Below are positions 1 to 11,069 of a DNA stretch of 47,987 bases, in pieces. The position numbers and the translations under genes are program-made. How positions within the stretch are numbered: the stretch's first letter is position 1; the number at the start of each line of letters is the position of its first letter. Under the pieces are notes generated by a model. It was given only the letters and a program-made list of their open reading frames with translations. It did no database searches and was not told the DNA's origin. The DNA comes from Branchiostoma floridae (lineage: Eukaryota; Chordata; Leptocardii; Amphioxiformes; Branchiostomatidae), in the NCBI RefSeq assembly GCF_000003815.2, contig NC_049994.1:1298315-1346301 (forward strand). Reading direction: 5' to 3'.

Positions 1-96
1 CAAGAATGCCCTTACCCGGACTCTATTCCATTTCCCGAATTCGAGACGGGATCTTGCAGTTACAAATAATTGGAACCAATTGAGCTACAGGGACAT
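1..96 (-). repeat. tRNA-derived SINE fragment (MFSD6-like intron 1)
   Basis: Read on the minus strand this stretch has the layout of a tRNA-derived element: an A-box-like TAGCTCAATTGG near 76-90 followed by a B-box-like TCTCGAATTCG near 38-50, with the right spacing for an internal pol III promoter. The body most resembles a degenerate tRNA-Thr-type sequence, but it does not fold into an intact cloverleaf that I can verify, so I call it a SINE or tRNA pseudogene. It lies in the intron after the first coding exon of the MFSD6-like gene. Confidence 0.45.
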
Positions 97-125
97 CCTG
101 ACAAGTAATGTTACCTTACACATAC

Positions 126-324
126 CGATTTGTAAAGGCGTCATTCCCATCTGTTTGTAGAAGATACTGAGGTAGGGTATGAAGGCTGCTACGGCGCCGT
201 AGAAGAACGAATAGAAGAGTTTGACGATCAGCAAGCTTTTGTCGATGTTGCAGCATTGTTTGAACTTTCCGATAGGCCCGCTGTCGTCAACAGTGTCCAC
301 CGTGTCCACTGTGGTTTCTGTCAT
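126..324 (-). CDS. MFSD6-like major facilitator transporter, first coding exon (partial gene)
   Basis: The start ATG is at 322-324 and the frame stays open to a GTATGT donor at 125, leaving phase 1 after codon 66. The product begins with an acidic/Thr-rich tail, then a Cys-Cys-Asn-Ile-Asp segment and a hydrophobic first membrane helix (about residues 30-52) ending in YLSIFYKQMGM. That pattern of a short cytosolic tail followed by PYL-x-x-(F/Y)-YKQ-x-GM-x-x-x-Q-x-G is characteristic of the MFSD6 family of major facilitator proteins (family knowledge). An acceptor with a pyrimidine tract ends at 346, so this exon probably starts at 345 with a short 5'UTR and a non-coding exon lies further upstream. 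The rest of the gene is off the left edge. Transport substrate cannot be told from this exon. Confidence 0.78.
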
Positions 325-369
325 GATGGACGACGTCTCGTCTACCTGTTGTGGAGAGAGCAGTGTATT

Positions 370-579
370 TATTATCAGGGATTACCAGTGTGCGAAAGAG
401 TTTGTAAATACTGTGCATATAAAGCAGTGGAAGACGAAACTCATTTTATTTCAAAGTATTCATTTAACCACACCGAAAGAACCACATTGTTTAAAGAAAT
501 CACAATTATATTCTCCAGCTTTCCCACATTTACGGACGGACAGAAAGCCACTTTCCTCTTAAAATCACAAAACCGATAA
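370..579 (+). pseudogene. LINE reverse-transcriptase C-terminal fragment
   Basis: The plus-strand frame encodes the end of a non-LTR retrotransposon polyprotein. The tell-tale is a zinc-knuckle-like C-x2-C-x8-H-x4-C pattern followed by acidic and aromatic residues (CKYC...VEDETHF). Here the final Cys is replaced by Tyr, a sign of decay. Nothing upstream encodes reverse transcriptase, so it is a 5'-truncated relic. It lies just upstream of the MFSD6-like coding exon, probably in its 5'UTR intron, and in the opposite orientation. Confidence 0.6.
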
Positions 580-1215
580 ATTGCAGAAAAAAGTAGGACT
601 CTTTGTCTTCCTTTGCTTTCAAAGAAGAAGTCAAACCCAACCTATCCAGATATGGTATTTGAGTAGTCTCTTTGTATAATAGTATTTAGCACAGTTCCTT
701 GTTACATGCATATTCCCTATCTTGTTCTACTTGCAATTAGCCTACGCAAATAAACTTTCTTTATTGTGAGGTGAGCCTGCTTACGACAAATTATTGCAAT
801 AACTTTGCGAAGTTTTTGTTAATTTTCACTTGCGGACACAGTGACTTCTACAAGCAAAACGGACGCACCTGGAATATCATATCATGTCTTCAGGTTTGGC
901 TCCAAATTAGAGTCAGGATAAGTTAACTGGAATTCTCAGTGTTATCACACAACTAAAACCTATGAATATTGACGAAGATTCATCGGAAAGAGATTTTCAG
1001 TGATTTCGTGTTGGCGTCTATTTCGCGTCTGGTTCTCATCCATTCGCGGCATTTTGCCAATTTCTTGAAATTTTCGAAAAAAATTACCATTTCAGGCGAC
1101 AAACCGGCGTCTATTGGAGCTACAATGTAGTAGGTGAGACATTGGGGCAGATTGGGCCCTTTAGAGACCAGTTGGCGCAAGCAGCTGCAAACAGATGCGG
1201 CCAAGTCAGATACCC
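580..1215. other. Intergenic or 5'-intron sequence, nothing recognised
   Basis: AT-rich sequence without a convincing exon, RNA gene or repeat. It probably belongs to the upstream part of the MFSD6-like locus. Confidence 0.5.
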
Positions 1216-1514
1216 GCTTAAGCTAATGGCACAACTCGCCGTACGTGCAATTTGTCCGTACGTTTTTTTGGAAGCCACGTACGTCCACCACGTATTTCTG
1301 AACTGAACGACTGACAAGAACAGAGAGGGAGTACGTCAACGCATGGAACACAAAGTTTGGCGTGTCTGCGTGCTCCAAAATTCCATATGAGTTCGTACGG
1401 TAACGAATGCGGTACTTACCACTTACTGATCCCAAAAGATTGCCCACGTTTTCGCACGTACGTAGACAGCACGTATTTGCAAGTACGGCGGGTTTTGCCC
1501 TTAGCTTTAACGTT
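1216..1514. mobile_element. MITE with ~36-bp imperfect terminal inverted repeats rich in GTACG
   Basis: The left end (about 1216-1252) and the reverse complement of the right end (about 1478-1514) align over some 36 bases with a handful of mismatches; both contain the core CGCCGTAC followed by TGCAA. The roughly 300-bp interior is unusually rich in ACGTACG words and has no coding capacity. Size and structure fit a non-autonomous DNA transposon. No clear target duplication was seen, so the superfamily is open. Confidence 0.55.
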
Positions 1515-1584
1515 ATGTTTTTTTTTTGGTCCAAGGTGTGACCTTGTCTACCACCCAATCCATGACGTCCCTCCCCGAATCTAG

Positions 1585-1715
1585 GCGCTCATTTCCACCT
1601 GAGTGAAGTGAGGAAATTCAACTTTCCAAACGTCGGTGGCATGTCGAGAGATTCGAACCCAGGACCACTATGGTCTGGGTTAAACACTCAACCGGTACGC
1701 CACGCTCAGGCCACG
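1585..1715. repeat. Dispersed SINE-like repeat, copy 1 (CACCTGAGTGAAGTGAGG family)
   Basis: It begins with CACCTGAGTGAAGTGAGG and continues into a segment that on the minus strand carries a B-box-like GGTTCGAATC and an A-box-like TGGCGTACCGG in the reverse layout expected of a tRNA-derived unit. Related copies lie near 18690-18990, 33840-34020 and 36140-36350, with a short piece near 20092-20150. The repetition within this window is direct evidence; pol III origin is inferred from the boxes. Confidence 0.55.
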
Positions 1716-2133
1716 ATTGGCAACGATAAAACAGCAAACAGTAAACAACAACAACTTACGTCATCTAAGGGCACGTTCCGTCGTAAGAAGAAGTCCGCAG
1801 GCTTCTTGTAAGGTGACGTCATGGCTGTTCTTTTCTGTTTATTCACGTCCTCAGCAATAGGCCCTACATAAGCTGTGAGCGAAATGTTTCAAAAGATTAA
1901 TACAGAAATGTTTATTGACAAGACAGAAGTACAGCGACTTTCATAATGTCTATAACAACTACTTACAGTCCAACTAAACAAACATATTTGGATTTCTACA
2001 GGCATGAATAAATCTTTATATTGGGTCTAGCATGTCATTTACACTATTGCTTCTACGGTATAAGCATTCCTGTATATATTTGCCTACTTGAAAACAAGGG
2101 TTATCGCCTCTCAGAATGTAACTTAAGTTGAAT
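1716..2133. other. Unassigned spacer, possible 3' tail of the adjacent LINE relic
   Basis: No gene or RNA recognised. It may contain the decayed 3'UTR of the minus-strand LINE fragment that starts at about 2420. Confidence 0.35.
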
Positions 2134-2420
2134 TTATGTATCGAACAGAGAGTAGCAAATAGAACAAGCGGAAACTAATGTGAAAAGCTCTGCGCATTTA
2201 TAATTATCTTGTGGACAATCCATAACAAAGTGACATTCGTCTTCGATCTCATTTGAGCATAATGGACAAAACCTCTGGTCACGGGGAATTTTAGTATATC
2301 TACCAGCTTCTATATTTAGTTTGTGACTACACATTCTTATCTTTGTGATTGCTTTACGAAGTTCAAAACTTTGTACGTTCGAAATATACTTTATCAATAT
2401 ACAAGGTAGGAAACGATATA
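2134..2420 (-). pseudogene. LINE polyprotein C-terminal fragment (minus strand)
   Basis: The minus-strand frame encodes the end of a non-LTR retrotransposon ORF2-like protein: a helical ELRKAITKIRMCSHKL segment, an IEAGRY-x-x-IPR motif, then an intact C-x2-C-x8-H-x4-C knuckle (CPLC...DECHFVMDC). This layout is typical of the region after the reverse transcriptase in many LINE clades. There is no RT domain upstream, so it is 5'-truncated. It differs in sequence from the fragment at 370-579, though both use the same knuckle spacing. Confidence 0.65.
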
Positions 2421-2449
2421 CACCCCAGTTCTTCTGTGACAGTGGCACG

Positions 2450-4317
2450 GCAAAAAGTGGTGGAAAGGTTTGGAGTTCCTGTTTCTCATAATCTGCTGCA
2501 AAATTATATCAAATACTAAATATTCCTCAAAGTGTAATGTAAATCTGGTGTCGATTATCCTCTGTAAAGTTGCAATCCCGCGCGTCGTGGATGATGTACA
2601 TGTATATTGAAACAAGTCTGGCAATAAAAACTATTGTCATGGCGACGGTTTTATTGTTTATAAGTTTTAATGATTGTTGTTGGAGTTGTGTTGTATTTGT
2701 GTTCTATCTTTTCGTCTGGCTGAATGTATGAAGATTGTTTTACACGATGGATGTTTGTAGGGCATTGCTGTTGACAAGAAAGGCGATCGACGACTGACCT
2801 ATCATAAACGATTCTCATTGATTATACAAATGATTTTCATTCATTCATTTTTTTTTAAATGATGAATAAAAAAACGAATATACAAATGAGGTCCTCATTT
2901 GCAGTTTATCATCTCCTCTACGTAAATAACAATGTGAAAGTTCAAGCAAAGAACGCTATTGTACCATTCTCTCATGAATTATGTCAAATAAATCATAAAT
3001 AAGACCCTAATTTGCATGACTTACGTCCGCATGTTCCGCTAAACGTACATGTTGTTGCCAAATGTCACAAGAATGGCATTTCGTCATTTAACATTATAAT
3101 ACCAACTTCTCAATAATTATGTAAATTGGGCGATAATTTTGCTGGTTAGCGTATTTTTGTGTCAATGTCTAAGCAGATCCTAAGGTAGCATAAGATAGTA
3201 TCAAAAGTTGTCAGAGGAGTGAAGCCGACCTAGGAGTGTGTTTGGCTACATGGCAAATGTAAACCTCATGGCTGAATATATTCCCTGGTCAGTTTAGTAC
3301 AATTATCTGCCATCGTGAGATCTGCTTGGAGATTATGTTTGTGTGTGCGTTGTGCTGGAACAAGCTGGCCCATGTAATGAGTTGTGTCATCGTCAATAAA
3401 AGAAAGAAAGAACAAGATAGAACTCCTTGGTTGGAAAATACACACCGATTTTACAACATTATACTAGTAGTTTTCTTTGTCGGCTTCAGATAAACCACCA
3501 ATATAACTTGCTTGAGTAATTTTGAATGTTTACACTTGTATTTGGTGTGAATCACAGCAATATACCGGTAGCCTTGCACCGTTGCACGTAATTCCGTCAG
3601 TATTCTGTCAAAGTATTACACAAGAAAAACGTACAAACCGATCTTTCGACATTGACAACTTGTAACTGTATTGAACTTGATTTAATCCACAAAGCGAGTT
3701 CCAATAGACATATCAGAACTGGCAATATACGTGCCGGTGTTTTACATTGTCTGTCCACAGGTGTTGAATAGTTAGAATGTGACACAGACCCACCCACCTG
3801 AGTTCGCTGGTAGAGTTTCCTCTGTCGTCACCTCGTCAGTGTTCGTATTGTTGTCTGAAATGCCATCCTACCAGGAAGCCTTGTGGGTCTTTTGATAACT
3901 GGAGGGCGATTTGTTCGTGGAAAATCCCTAGTTAGTACTGATTCCTTCCTAAAAGTAAAGTCTGCTGTTTCTCTCTGGTCTTCAGAACCAGTCTTTCTGG
4001 TGTTATGACGCATGCGCATTGCAGTCGTTCCCCGCTTGACCTATCTCTGCCTGAGGCACGTCTGCAGACAAGTTTGAAAAAGATGTGAAAAATCTGTGCT
4101 TGTTTTCCCTCGTTTTGTACGGCAGTAAATCATACTAACGGCAAATAATACCAATTGGAGGAGAACAAACATATTTAACAGCGGGTGATATGGTTAATTA
4201 CTGTGACAGCCAGTTCCCTCCCCTCATTGTCTACTCATTGTCTAACAGTATTGTCGACAACAAACCACTCAATGACATAAGTAGGTTATTCCAAAAAACA
4301 AAGGAGAACAGGGGTGG
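2450..4317. other. Intergenic, no gene recognised
   Basis: About 1.9 kb without a supported exon or RNA. The only candidate regulatory word is CGCATGCGCAT at 4010-4020, an NRF1-like palindrome; no gene can be attached to it. Confidence 0.45.
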
Positions 4318-5385
4318 AATAGATTGGACAGGGAGTGGGTAAAAAATCTTGACTGGACAGAGGGTTAGGTGAAATGGATCTGGATTGGACAGGGGTTAGG
4401 TCAAATTGACCTTGATTCCACGAGGGGTTAGGTCAAATGAATTTGAATTGGACAGGGGTTGGGTCAAATGAATCTGAATTGGACAGAGGGTTAGGTCAAA
4501 TGAATCTGGATTGGACAGAGGGGTTAGGTCAAATGGATCTGGATTGGACAGGGGGTTGGGTCAAATGAATCTGGATTGGACAGAGGGGTTATGTCAAATG
4601 AATCTGGATTGGACAGGGGGTTGGATCAAATGAATCTGGATTGGACAGAGGGTTGGGTCAAATGGATCTGGATTGGACAGAAGGTTGGGACAAATGAATC
4701 TGGATTGGACAGAGGGTTGGGAAAAATGGATCTGGATTGGACGGAAGGTTGGGACAAATGAATCTGGATTGGACAGAGGATTGGGACAAATGGATTGGAC
4801 AGAGGGTTGGGACAAATGGATCTGGACAGAGGGTTGGGACAAATGGATCTGGATTGGACGGAAGGTTGGGACAAATGAATCTGGATTGGACAGAGGGTTG
4901 GGACAAATGGATCTGGATTGGACGGAAGGTTGGGACAAATGAATCTGGATTGGACAGAGGGTTGGGACAAATGGATTGGACAAAGGGTTGGGACAAATGG
5001 ATCTGGATTGGACGGAAGGTTGGGACAAATGAATCTGGATTGGACAGAGGGTTGGGACAAATGGATTGGACAGAGGGTTGGGACAAATGGATCTGGATTG
5101 GACGGAAGGTTGGGACAAATGAATCTGGATTGGACAGAGGGTTGGGACAAATGGATCTGGATTGGACAGAAGGTTGATACAAATGAATCTGGATTGGACA
5201 GAGGGTTGGGACAAATAAAACTGGATTGGACTGGGGGTTGGATCAAATAAATCTGGATTGGACTGAGGGTTGGGTAAAACAAATTGTGGATTGGACAGGG
5301 GGTTGGGTCAAATTAATCTGGATTGGACAGAGAGTTGGGTCAAACAAATCTGGACAGAACAGGGGTTGGGTCAAACAAGTCTACA
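4318..5385. repeat. 32-bp minisatellite, about 1.07 kb
   Basis: A tandem array of a 32-bp unit built around GGATTGGACAGAGGGTTGGG followed by CAAATGAATCT or CAAATGGATCT. In the centre (about 4670-5190) two unit variants alternate (GACAGAGG with GAATCT, GACGGAAGG with GGATCT), giving a 64-bp higher-order period. Some units lack CTGGAT and are 26 bp long. The flanks are more divergent than the centre, as expected for unequal exchange. Because 32 is not a multiple of three and the unit lacks stop codons, long open frames appear on both strands; these are artefacts of the repeat and not genes. Confidence 0.97.
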
Positions 5386-6635
5386 TCAGTCATTGGGGGA
5401 ATGCAGCTTTGGTGGGATCAAGAGGGGGTAGAAAAAACAAAAACCTTTGAAGGGGTGTCATTTTCTAGTAATTATTACAGGAATGGAAAATTGCATACTA
5501 CATTGTACTTCATAGTATGCAATATCTCATTAGTACCTTGCACATCAAAAAGCATTTAGTATTCTACAAAACCCCCCAAAGTACCCTCTAATAGAATTAT
5601 AAGCAATCTCAGCCTATGGCTAAAAGCAGTGGGCCTGCAGGGGCTAAAAATTTAGGCCCCCTTATGACACGAACATGGAAAACCCACTTAATGTATAACT
5701 GCGATGCTTTTCACAAGTTGGTATACTGGGCCACCTTGTAATGTCGCAGGGGAAATTACATTAGTTTTATTACCTCCCTGAAAACTGGAGGTATTGTTTT
5801 TTTATGAGTCTGTGGACACGTTTTTGCTTCTGACAAACAGTCGTCAGTAAACTTATTATTATATGGCTATCTGAATGGACTGAAATGATATTTGGTTTGT
5901 GGATAGAAGTCAGAAATGCAAATATCAAGGTTGGTTTGGGACTTTGATATTGCAGCAGAACTTCCAGTTTTTGTTTATTTTGTCCTGGACATACTATGAT
6001 CTTGATTTTTTTTTGGCAAGTAGCTTTTGATGTAAGGAAGAGGTTTGGGCTTCCTAGCACCTTGGTCTGGAACTGCAGGGACAGTTTTGTTTATACCTTT
6101 TGAGGATAAGTGAAGAAAGTACCAACAAATTTCCATGATATAGTACGAATATAACCAAGATGGAGATGAACATAATGAGAAACAAATCATGACTTAGTAT
6201 GCATGCGTAATGAGGAAAATCTACATTACCAGTGTTTCCACAATAGGACTTTAATTCAACAATTTTTGGCTGGTGGAAAATAATGTAATTTATTTAATTA
6301 TTATGTAAGTAAGATTTTGATTTGCATAATCATAACAAAAGTTCAATCTAAACACAGTGGTGAATGATGGTTATTACATACTTGTCACATGTGTAAGCTA
6401 GTTAAAGGTGTGGACCACTATAATGCATAGATTATATATTGCACATTCAAGACACACATACACACACACATGCATGCACGCAAACACACACATGTGAATA
6501 CACAGCAGTCACACGCATACACACTAGACAACTAGTATTACAATGTACACACATTTATATCATACCTGGGCCGCAATAACATTTGATATGGGTGTCCAGA
6601 CCGAGTGGTAATTTTCTGTATAACATGAGGTTCTT
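5386..6635. other. Intergenic, with a short hairpin-ended repeat at about 5764-5800
   Basis: No gene recognised. At 5764-5800 TTACCTCCCTGAAAACTGGA starts a small ACCTCC/GGAGGT hairpin, resembling the ends seen at about 40034-40060 and 45652-45680. These look like RTE-type repeat termini. A CA-rich microsatellite covers about 6452-6500. Confidence 0.4.
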
Positions 6636-6706
6636 AGGATATATGAGAATTCTTGTGCACAACCAAAATTGGACTTACTTGCTGCACAAGAATTCTCATA
6701 TATCCT
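6636..6706. repeat. Perfect 24-bp inverted repeat with 23-nt loop
   Basis: Bases 6636-6659 and 6683-6706 are exact reverse complements, each with GAATTC near its middle, separated by 23 nt. Either transcript would fold into a 24-bp hairpin. A further direct repeat, ATGAGGTTCTTA, flanks the left arm (about 6625) and recurs at about 6739. No TIR-type target duplication is visible. It may be a template-switch product or a fold-back repeat. Confidence 0.85.
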
Positions 6707-7825
6707 ATATTCTACCAACCTGATGAAATTATTTTCGGATGAGGTTCTTAGTTTCATCACACAGGCTTCCATCGGATAAATGGAACGTACACGTACCTGC
6801 ACAGGCAGAGTGCTGGGCAGTTGAAAATTCGAATACCCGATTTGAATGTTGGAATTGCTGTTACTACATTTTTTCGTTCGAGGACACCAAATTTTCTCAA
6901 CTTCTGGGGCATTTGCCATTGAAACATGTACATGTATTTTCTTGGGTGAGTATGACATAAATAAAATACAACGTGGTGTATTCCCCATCACCCTCAGTGC
7001 CAGCCTCTCAAAGCCTCTCTCTCTCTCTCTTAAAGCCCCCCACAGGTCAGATCATCCTCCAGGCTTCGGGTGATCCTACCCGCGGTCGGGCTGATACCTC
7101 ATGTACCTACTGCACACCATCCACACACATACACTCTAGACACACTGACAGTGTCTTGAAAACATCTGATCACCAATATGATGTGGGAAGTCACACATAA
7201 GTTAACATCATATGACTACATTTAATCATCAATCAAGTTTAACAAAGTGTGATGTTGTGCTGCAAATATCAACTGACTCGTTTTTATAATAATTTTTACA
7301 TAAATCATAAAATCAACTTTTACTTCCTTTATATCTACAATGCAAACAAAAAGTCTTTTATAGATCATACAGTTTTGATCAAGGCTTTCCTTTTGTATTC
7401 AAATATATCATATAATATCATGATGTCATAATAGTATTCAGTACAATTTTTCAATAGAAATTACCTGAATTGTTCCCTTTGATTCAGTACAGTTATGGCA
7501 AACACTCATTTCAGAAAAGCACAATTTTCACTCCAACATGTTACTGCAGAGAAACTGTAAACTGGCCTCTCAAGCAATAAATACATTGTGCGCTACATGA
7601 CGATACATGTGTGTCAGTTGATCCCACTGGAAATAACATCCACACCTTGTCCTGACCGCCACGCCCGTATCCTTTCCTGTAACAAGTTCAGACATACAGT
7701 ACCATGTTACAAAAACATACTTCAATGTCAGTTGAATTATACAAGGGACAGGGTTAGGGCAGAGCAGAGGTCTAATATAAAGGCCATTGGATATACTACA
7801 TACTGTAAATGCCATTGGATATACA
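6707..7825. other. Intergenic, nothing recognised
   Basis: AT-rich sequence with a short CT run near 7018-7031. I see no supported gene, RNA or transposon before the LINE target site. Confidence 0.45.
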
Positions 7826-7840
7826 TACAGTACTGTAAAT
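7826..7840. repeat. Left target-site duplication of the LINE (15 bp)
   Basis: TACAGTACTGTAAAT here is identical to 11055-11069. The pair brackets the LINE exactly, with its poly(A) tail (seen as T on the plus strand) directly abutting this copy. Confidence 0.93.
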
Positions 7841-10800
7841 TTTTTTTTTTTTTTTTGAATTTTTTTTTTTTATTCAATATAACTTTCAAATACAAAAAAG
7901 AAACCCTGTGGCAAGCCCCCTAATATAACATAATATACATAATGAGGAGTAACTTATTACAAAGAATGTTGGTCTCGAAAGTTAATAACAGAAGATTGTG
8001 TCACAAAAATAAGGCTTAGTATTCGAAGATACATTCTTAAATATGGCATATTTTGCATGTAATAAACATTGATTCAAGTATTTATTCATTTTCTGCTTGT
8101 TAACCTTACCATACATAATATCAGTTTTCGTTAATACAATATGTTCTGAAAAGGTTTTGAGCCACCATGAGCAAAAGTCGTTCCAATAACTAATAACATA
8201 GACACAATCTACAAACAGGTGGTTTAGGTTTTGTTTGTTGTTACAAAAAGGACATTTATCTGAGTCTGTAACTTTGATTTTCTTTAAATAGCAATTTGTC
8301 GGCAAAAATCTATGTATGATCTTATACTGAAAGTACTGTAGTTTAACATTCTTAGTACATGTGAAAGGTAATAAATACACTTTTTCCAAGTTGTTTTCAT
8401 TTTCTAGAACGCTTAACAATTCATCTTGGCCCGTTGGGGGTTCAAATGTTTGTTTTAAATATATATCATATAATTGTTTACAAGAGAAGGCCTGAGAAGC
8501 GATGGTGTTTTCCACCGAATGACCGAGCTGATCCTTTTTTACTGTATTTTTCCAACCATTTGGGATAGCTGACTTCAGGCTAGAGTATCTGAGCATATCA
8601 ACAGGTGTAAAGACAATTTCATGTTTCTGGGCCAGCTCACCCAATGTTAGGAAGTTACCATCGCTTGACATAACATCACATATTTTCAGAATACCAGCTT
8701 GGCACCACCGGTTGTACAATACAGATTTCCGGCCTACTAATATAAATCTGTTGTTCCAGATAATTTGTTTACTTATGTCATCTTTAGATTTCGGAACCGA
8801 TTGCACAATCGACTGCCAAGCCTGCAGTACTTGACAGTAGAACAATGGTAAATTAGATAGATCTAAACATGTTATATCATAGTTACATTGAAATAGTAAT
8901 TTCCCTCCCCACTGACTTAACATATAGGAACAACTTTCACTTTTCTCGAGTCTCTTAATCCATGACGCCTTAAGGGCTTTACATTTAATGGAAAAATCCA
9001 CCATAGTTAGACCACCTTGGTCTTTTTTCCCTATTACTGTCTTCATTTTCACCTTTGGCTTTTTTTCATCCCAAATAAATTTGAAAATATAACCATTTAC
9101 TTTCTCAGAAAAGCCAGCGGGAACCGGCAGAACCGTACAATTATAAATTAGTTTAGAAATACCAAGTGTTTTAACAAGAACAATTCTCCCAATTGTAGTT
9201 AGATCTCTTATCCTCCATACATTTAACAGTTTCTCCATAGCTTTCAGGTGATAATCAAAGTTTAACTTATCACAGTCTTCCTGGTTGTATGAGAAATAAG
9301 TACCCAGTGCATATATAGGCCCACGTGGCCACAGAACCTCCAAAGGCTCATCGATCCTATGTCTGCTTGCTCCCATCCACATAGCTTTAGTTTTTTTTTT
9401 ACTGACCTCTAGGCCACTACAGAGTTTAAAATGATCTAGAATGTCTAGTAAGCTTTTAGCGGAGTTTTCATCTTTGACAAGACCGGTTAAATCATCAGCA
9501 TACATGGATAGTTTTCGCTTGCAGCCATAGATCGATATACCTTCGACAGAAGGATCGGCCCTTATTCTACAGGCTACAACTTCAATCACTAAGTTAAATA
9601 GATATGCTGAAAGTGGATCACCCTGCCTTACCCCTCTACTTACATCAAACCACGGCGACGAAAAACCGTTGTTAATAACACAACTAATGGCATTTTTGTA
9701 CAGTAGTTTGACCCAGTCAATGAAGTTTTTTCCAAGATTCATTGTTTCTAATGTTTTAATGATAACTTTACGCTCAATTGTATCGAAGGCTTTTTTAAAG
9801 TCGATGAATAAGGCAAGGGCAGGCAAATTATACATTTTTGTGTACTCCATGAAATCAGCAATATGTCTTACATTAGTGAATATTTGTCTTCCTTTTATAA
9901 AACCTGTTTGGTCTGGATGTATCAACTTTGGCAAGAGAGGTTCTAGTCTATTCGCTAAAGTTTTACTTATGAGTTTATAATCAACATTTAAAAGTGTAAT
10001 AGGGCGCCAATTTCCAAGCTACCTTAAGTCGCTATCCTTTTTTGGTATTAAATGAATTACTCCTCGTTTCTGTGACACTGGTAATTCACCTTTTCTAAAG
10101 GCATAATTTGCAGCTAAAAGGAGGTCTTTTTCTAAGTACTGCCAGAAATGTACGTAGAATTCTGTTGTTAAACCATCGCTTCCTGGGGATTTATTATTTT
10201 TCCTATTCAGTTGCTGCAAAGCAATATTAAGCTCCCTTTTAAGGATTTCCCCTTCACATCTTTTTTTTTCTATGTCAGATAATTTTGGTATGTTGTTTGG
10301 TTGAAAGAAGGGTAAAAATTCTATCTTGTTTGGATCACAGTTGGATGATGTGTACATTTTTTTATAATATTCAGCTTGTAATAACAAAATTTGTTTTGCG
10401 TTTGTAACAACTGTGTCGTCTTCTTTTATAATTTCAGTAATGTTTTTTTGTTCGTAATTTCTCCTTTCTAAATTTAGAAAATATCTTGTGTTCCTCTCCC
10501 CTTCTTCACACCATTTACTTTTACTTCTAATCATTGCCCCTTTTGTTCTTTGAGTGTGAATCTCACTTAATTTTTGTTTTACTTTTGTAAGGTTTGACAA
10601 AGCTATTTTTGTCGGGTTTAAGTCACAGTCTTTCTGTAGTTCGTTAAGTTGGAGTTCTAGTTCTCTTTCCAAATCTCTATTTTCCTTGGCTTTTTGTTTT
10701 GCATATTTTATGGTAAACCCTCTAATTTCCAGTTTTATCATATCCCATTTTAAAGACAGGTCGTTTATATATGAATAATATCGGCTACATACAACAATTT

Positions 10801-11054
10801 TATTTTTCAACTGGACTGTAAATGTTTCATCAGACAATAAAGAGTTATTAAACTTCCAAAACCCAGGACCTCTTGGTTTATAACAGGAAGACGTAAGGGT
10901 TAATGATACAGCCCTGTGGTCTGGAACAGGTGCATTTATTATGTCGGTTTTAGCAATCTTATCTTCATTTACCTCTATCAACCAATAATCTAACCTGCAT
11001 TTAATGGAATAATCTGCGTTATTCCAAGTATATCGTCTTGTATTCAAGTTTTGT
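7841..11054 (-). mobile_element. L1/Tx1-like non-LTR retrotransposon, 5'-truncated
   Basis: A 3,214-bp LINE inserted on the minus strand. Its 3' end has an AATAAA-type signal and an A-rich tail at 7841-7870; its 5' end stops abruptly at 11054 inside the endonuclease region. Perfect 15-bp duplications flank both ends, the hallmark of target-primed reverse transcription. The coding part holds the last piece of an APE-type endonuclease, a full reverse transcriptase and a C-terminal CCHC knuckle. The RT motifs are closest to the L1/Tx1 group. The intact duplications and long open frame argue for a recent insertion. It lies downstream of the SLC11A-like gene and interrupts an older MITE. Confidence 0.93.
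7982..11047 (-). pseudogene. LINE ORF2-like protein (endonuclease C-terminus, RT, CCHC) with one amber stop
   Basis: One continuous minus-strand frame of about 1,021 codons is interrupted by a single TAG at 10019-10021; the segments on both sides are in the same phase, so this is a point lesion and not a frameshift. The upstream segment (10022-11047) carries the end of an APE endonuclease: RYTWNN, then CRLDYWL and PVPDHRAVSL with the catalytic Asp-His pair, followed by a charged linker and the NKSPGSDGLTTEFY motif. The downstream segment has RT motifs: FIDFKKAFD (catalytic Asp about residue 45 from 9934), RQGDPLSAYLF (103-113) and YADDL (145-149). Near the C-terminus is C-x2-C-x7-H-x4-C. There is no ORF1 and the first part of the endonuclease is missing, so the copy cannot be autonomous as it stands. 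Confidence 0.92.
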
Positions 11055-11069
11055 TACAGTACTGTAAAT
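11055..11069. repeat. Right target-site duplication of the LINE (15 bp)
   Basis: TACAGTACTGTAAAT, identical to 7826-7840. Together with the following sequence it continues the MITE terminal repeat that the LINE interrupted. Confidence 0.93.

Noticed and set aside
4010-4020. NRF1-like palindrome as a promoter of an unknown gene
   Set aside because: No exon or transcript evidence nearby, so only mentioned in the spacer entry.
4594-5282. Long open frames of up to 218 codons on both strands with Pro/Ser/Ile- or Trp/Gly-rich repeats
   Set aside because: They are the six-frame reading of the 32-bp minisatellite, with no splice or family support.
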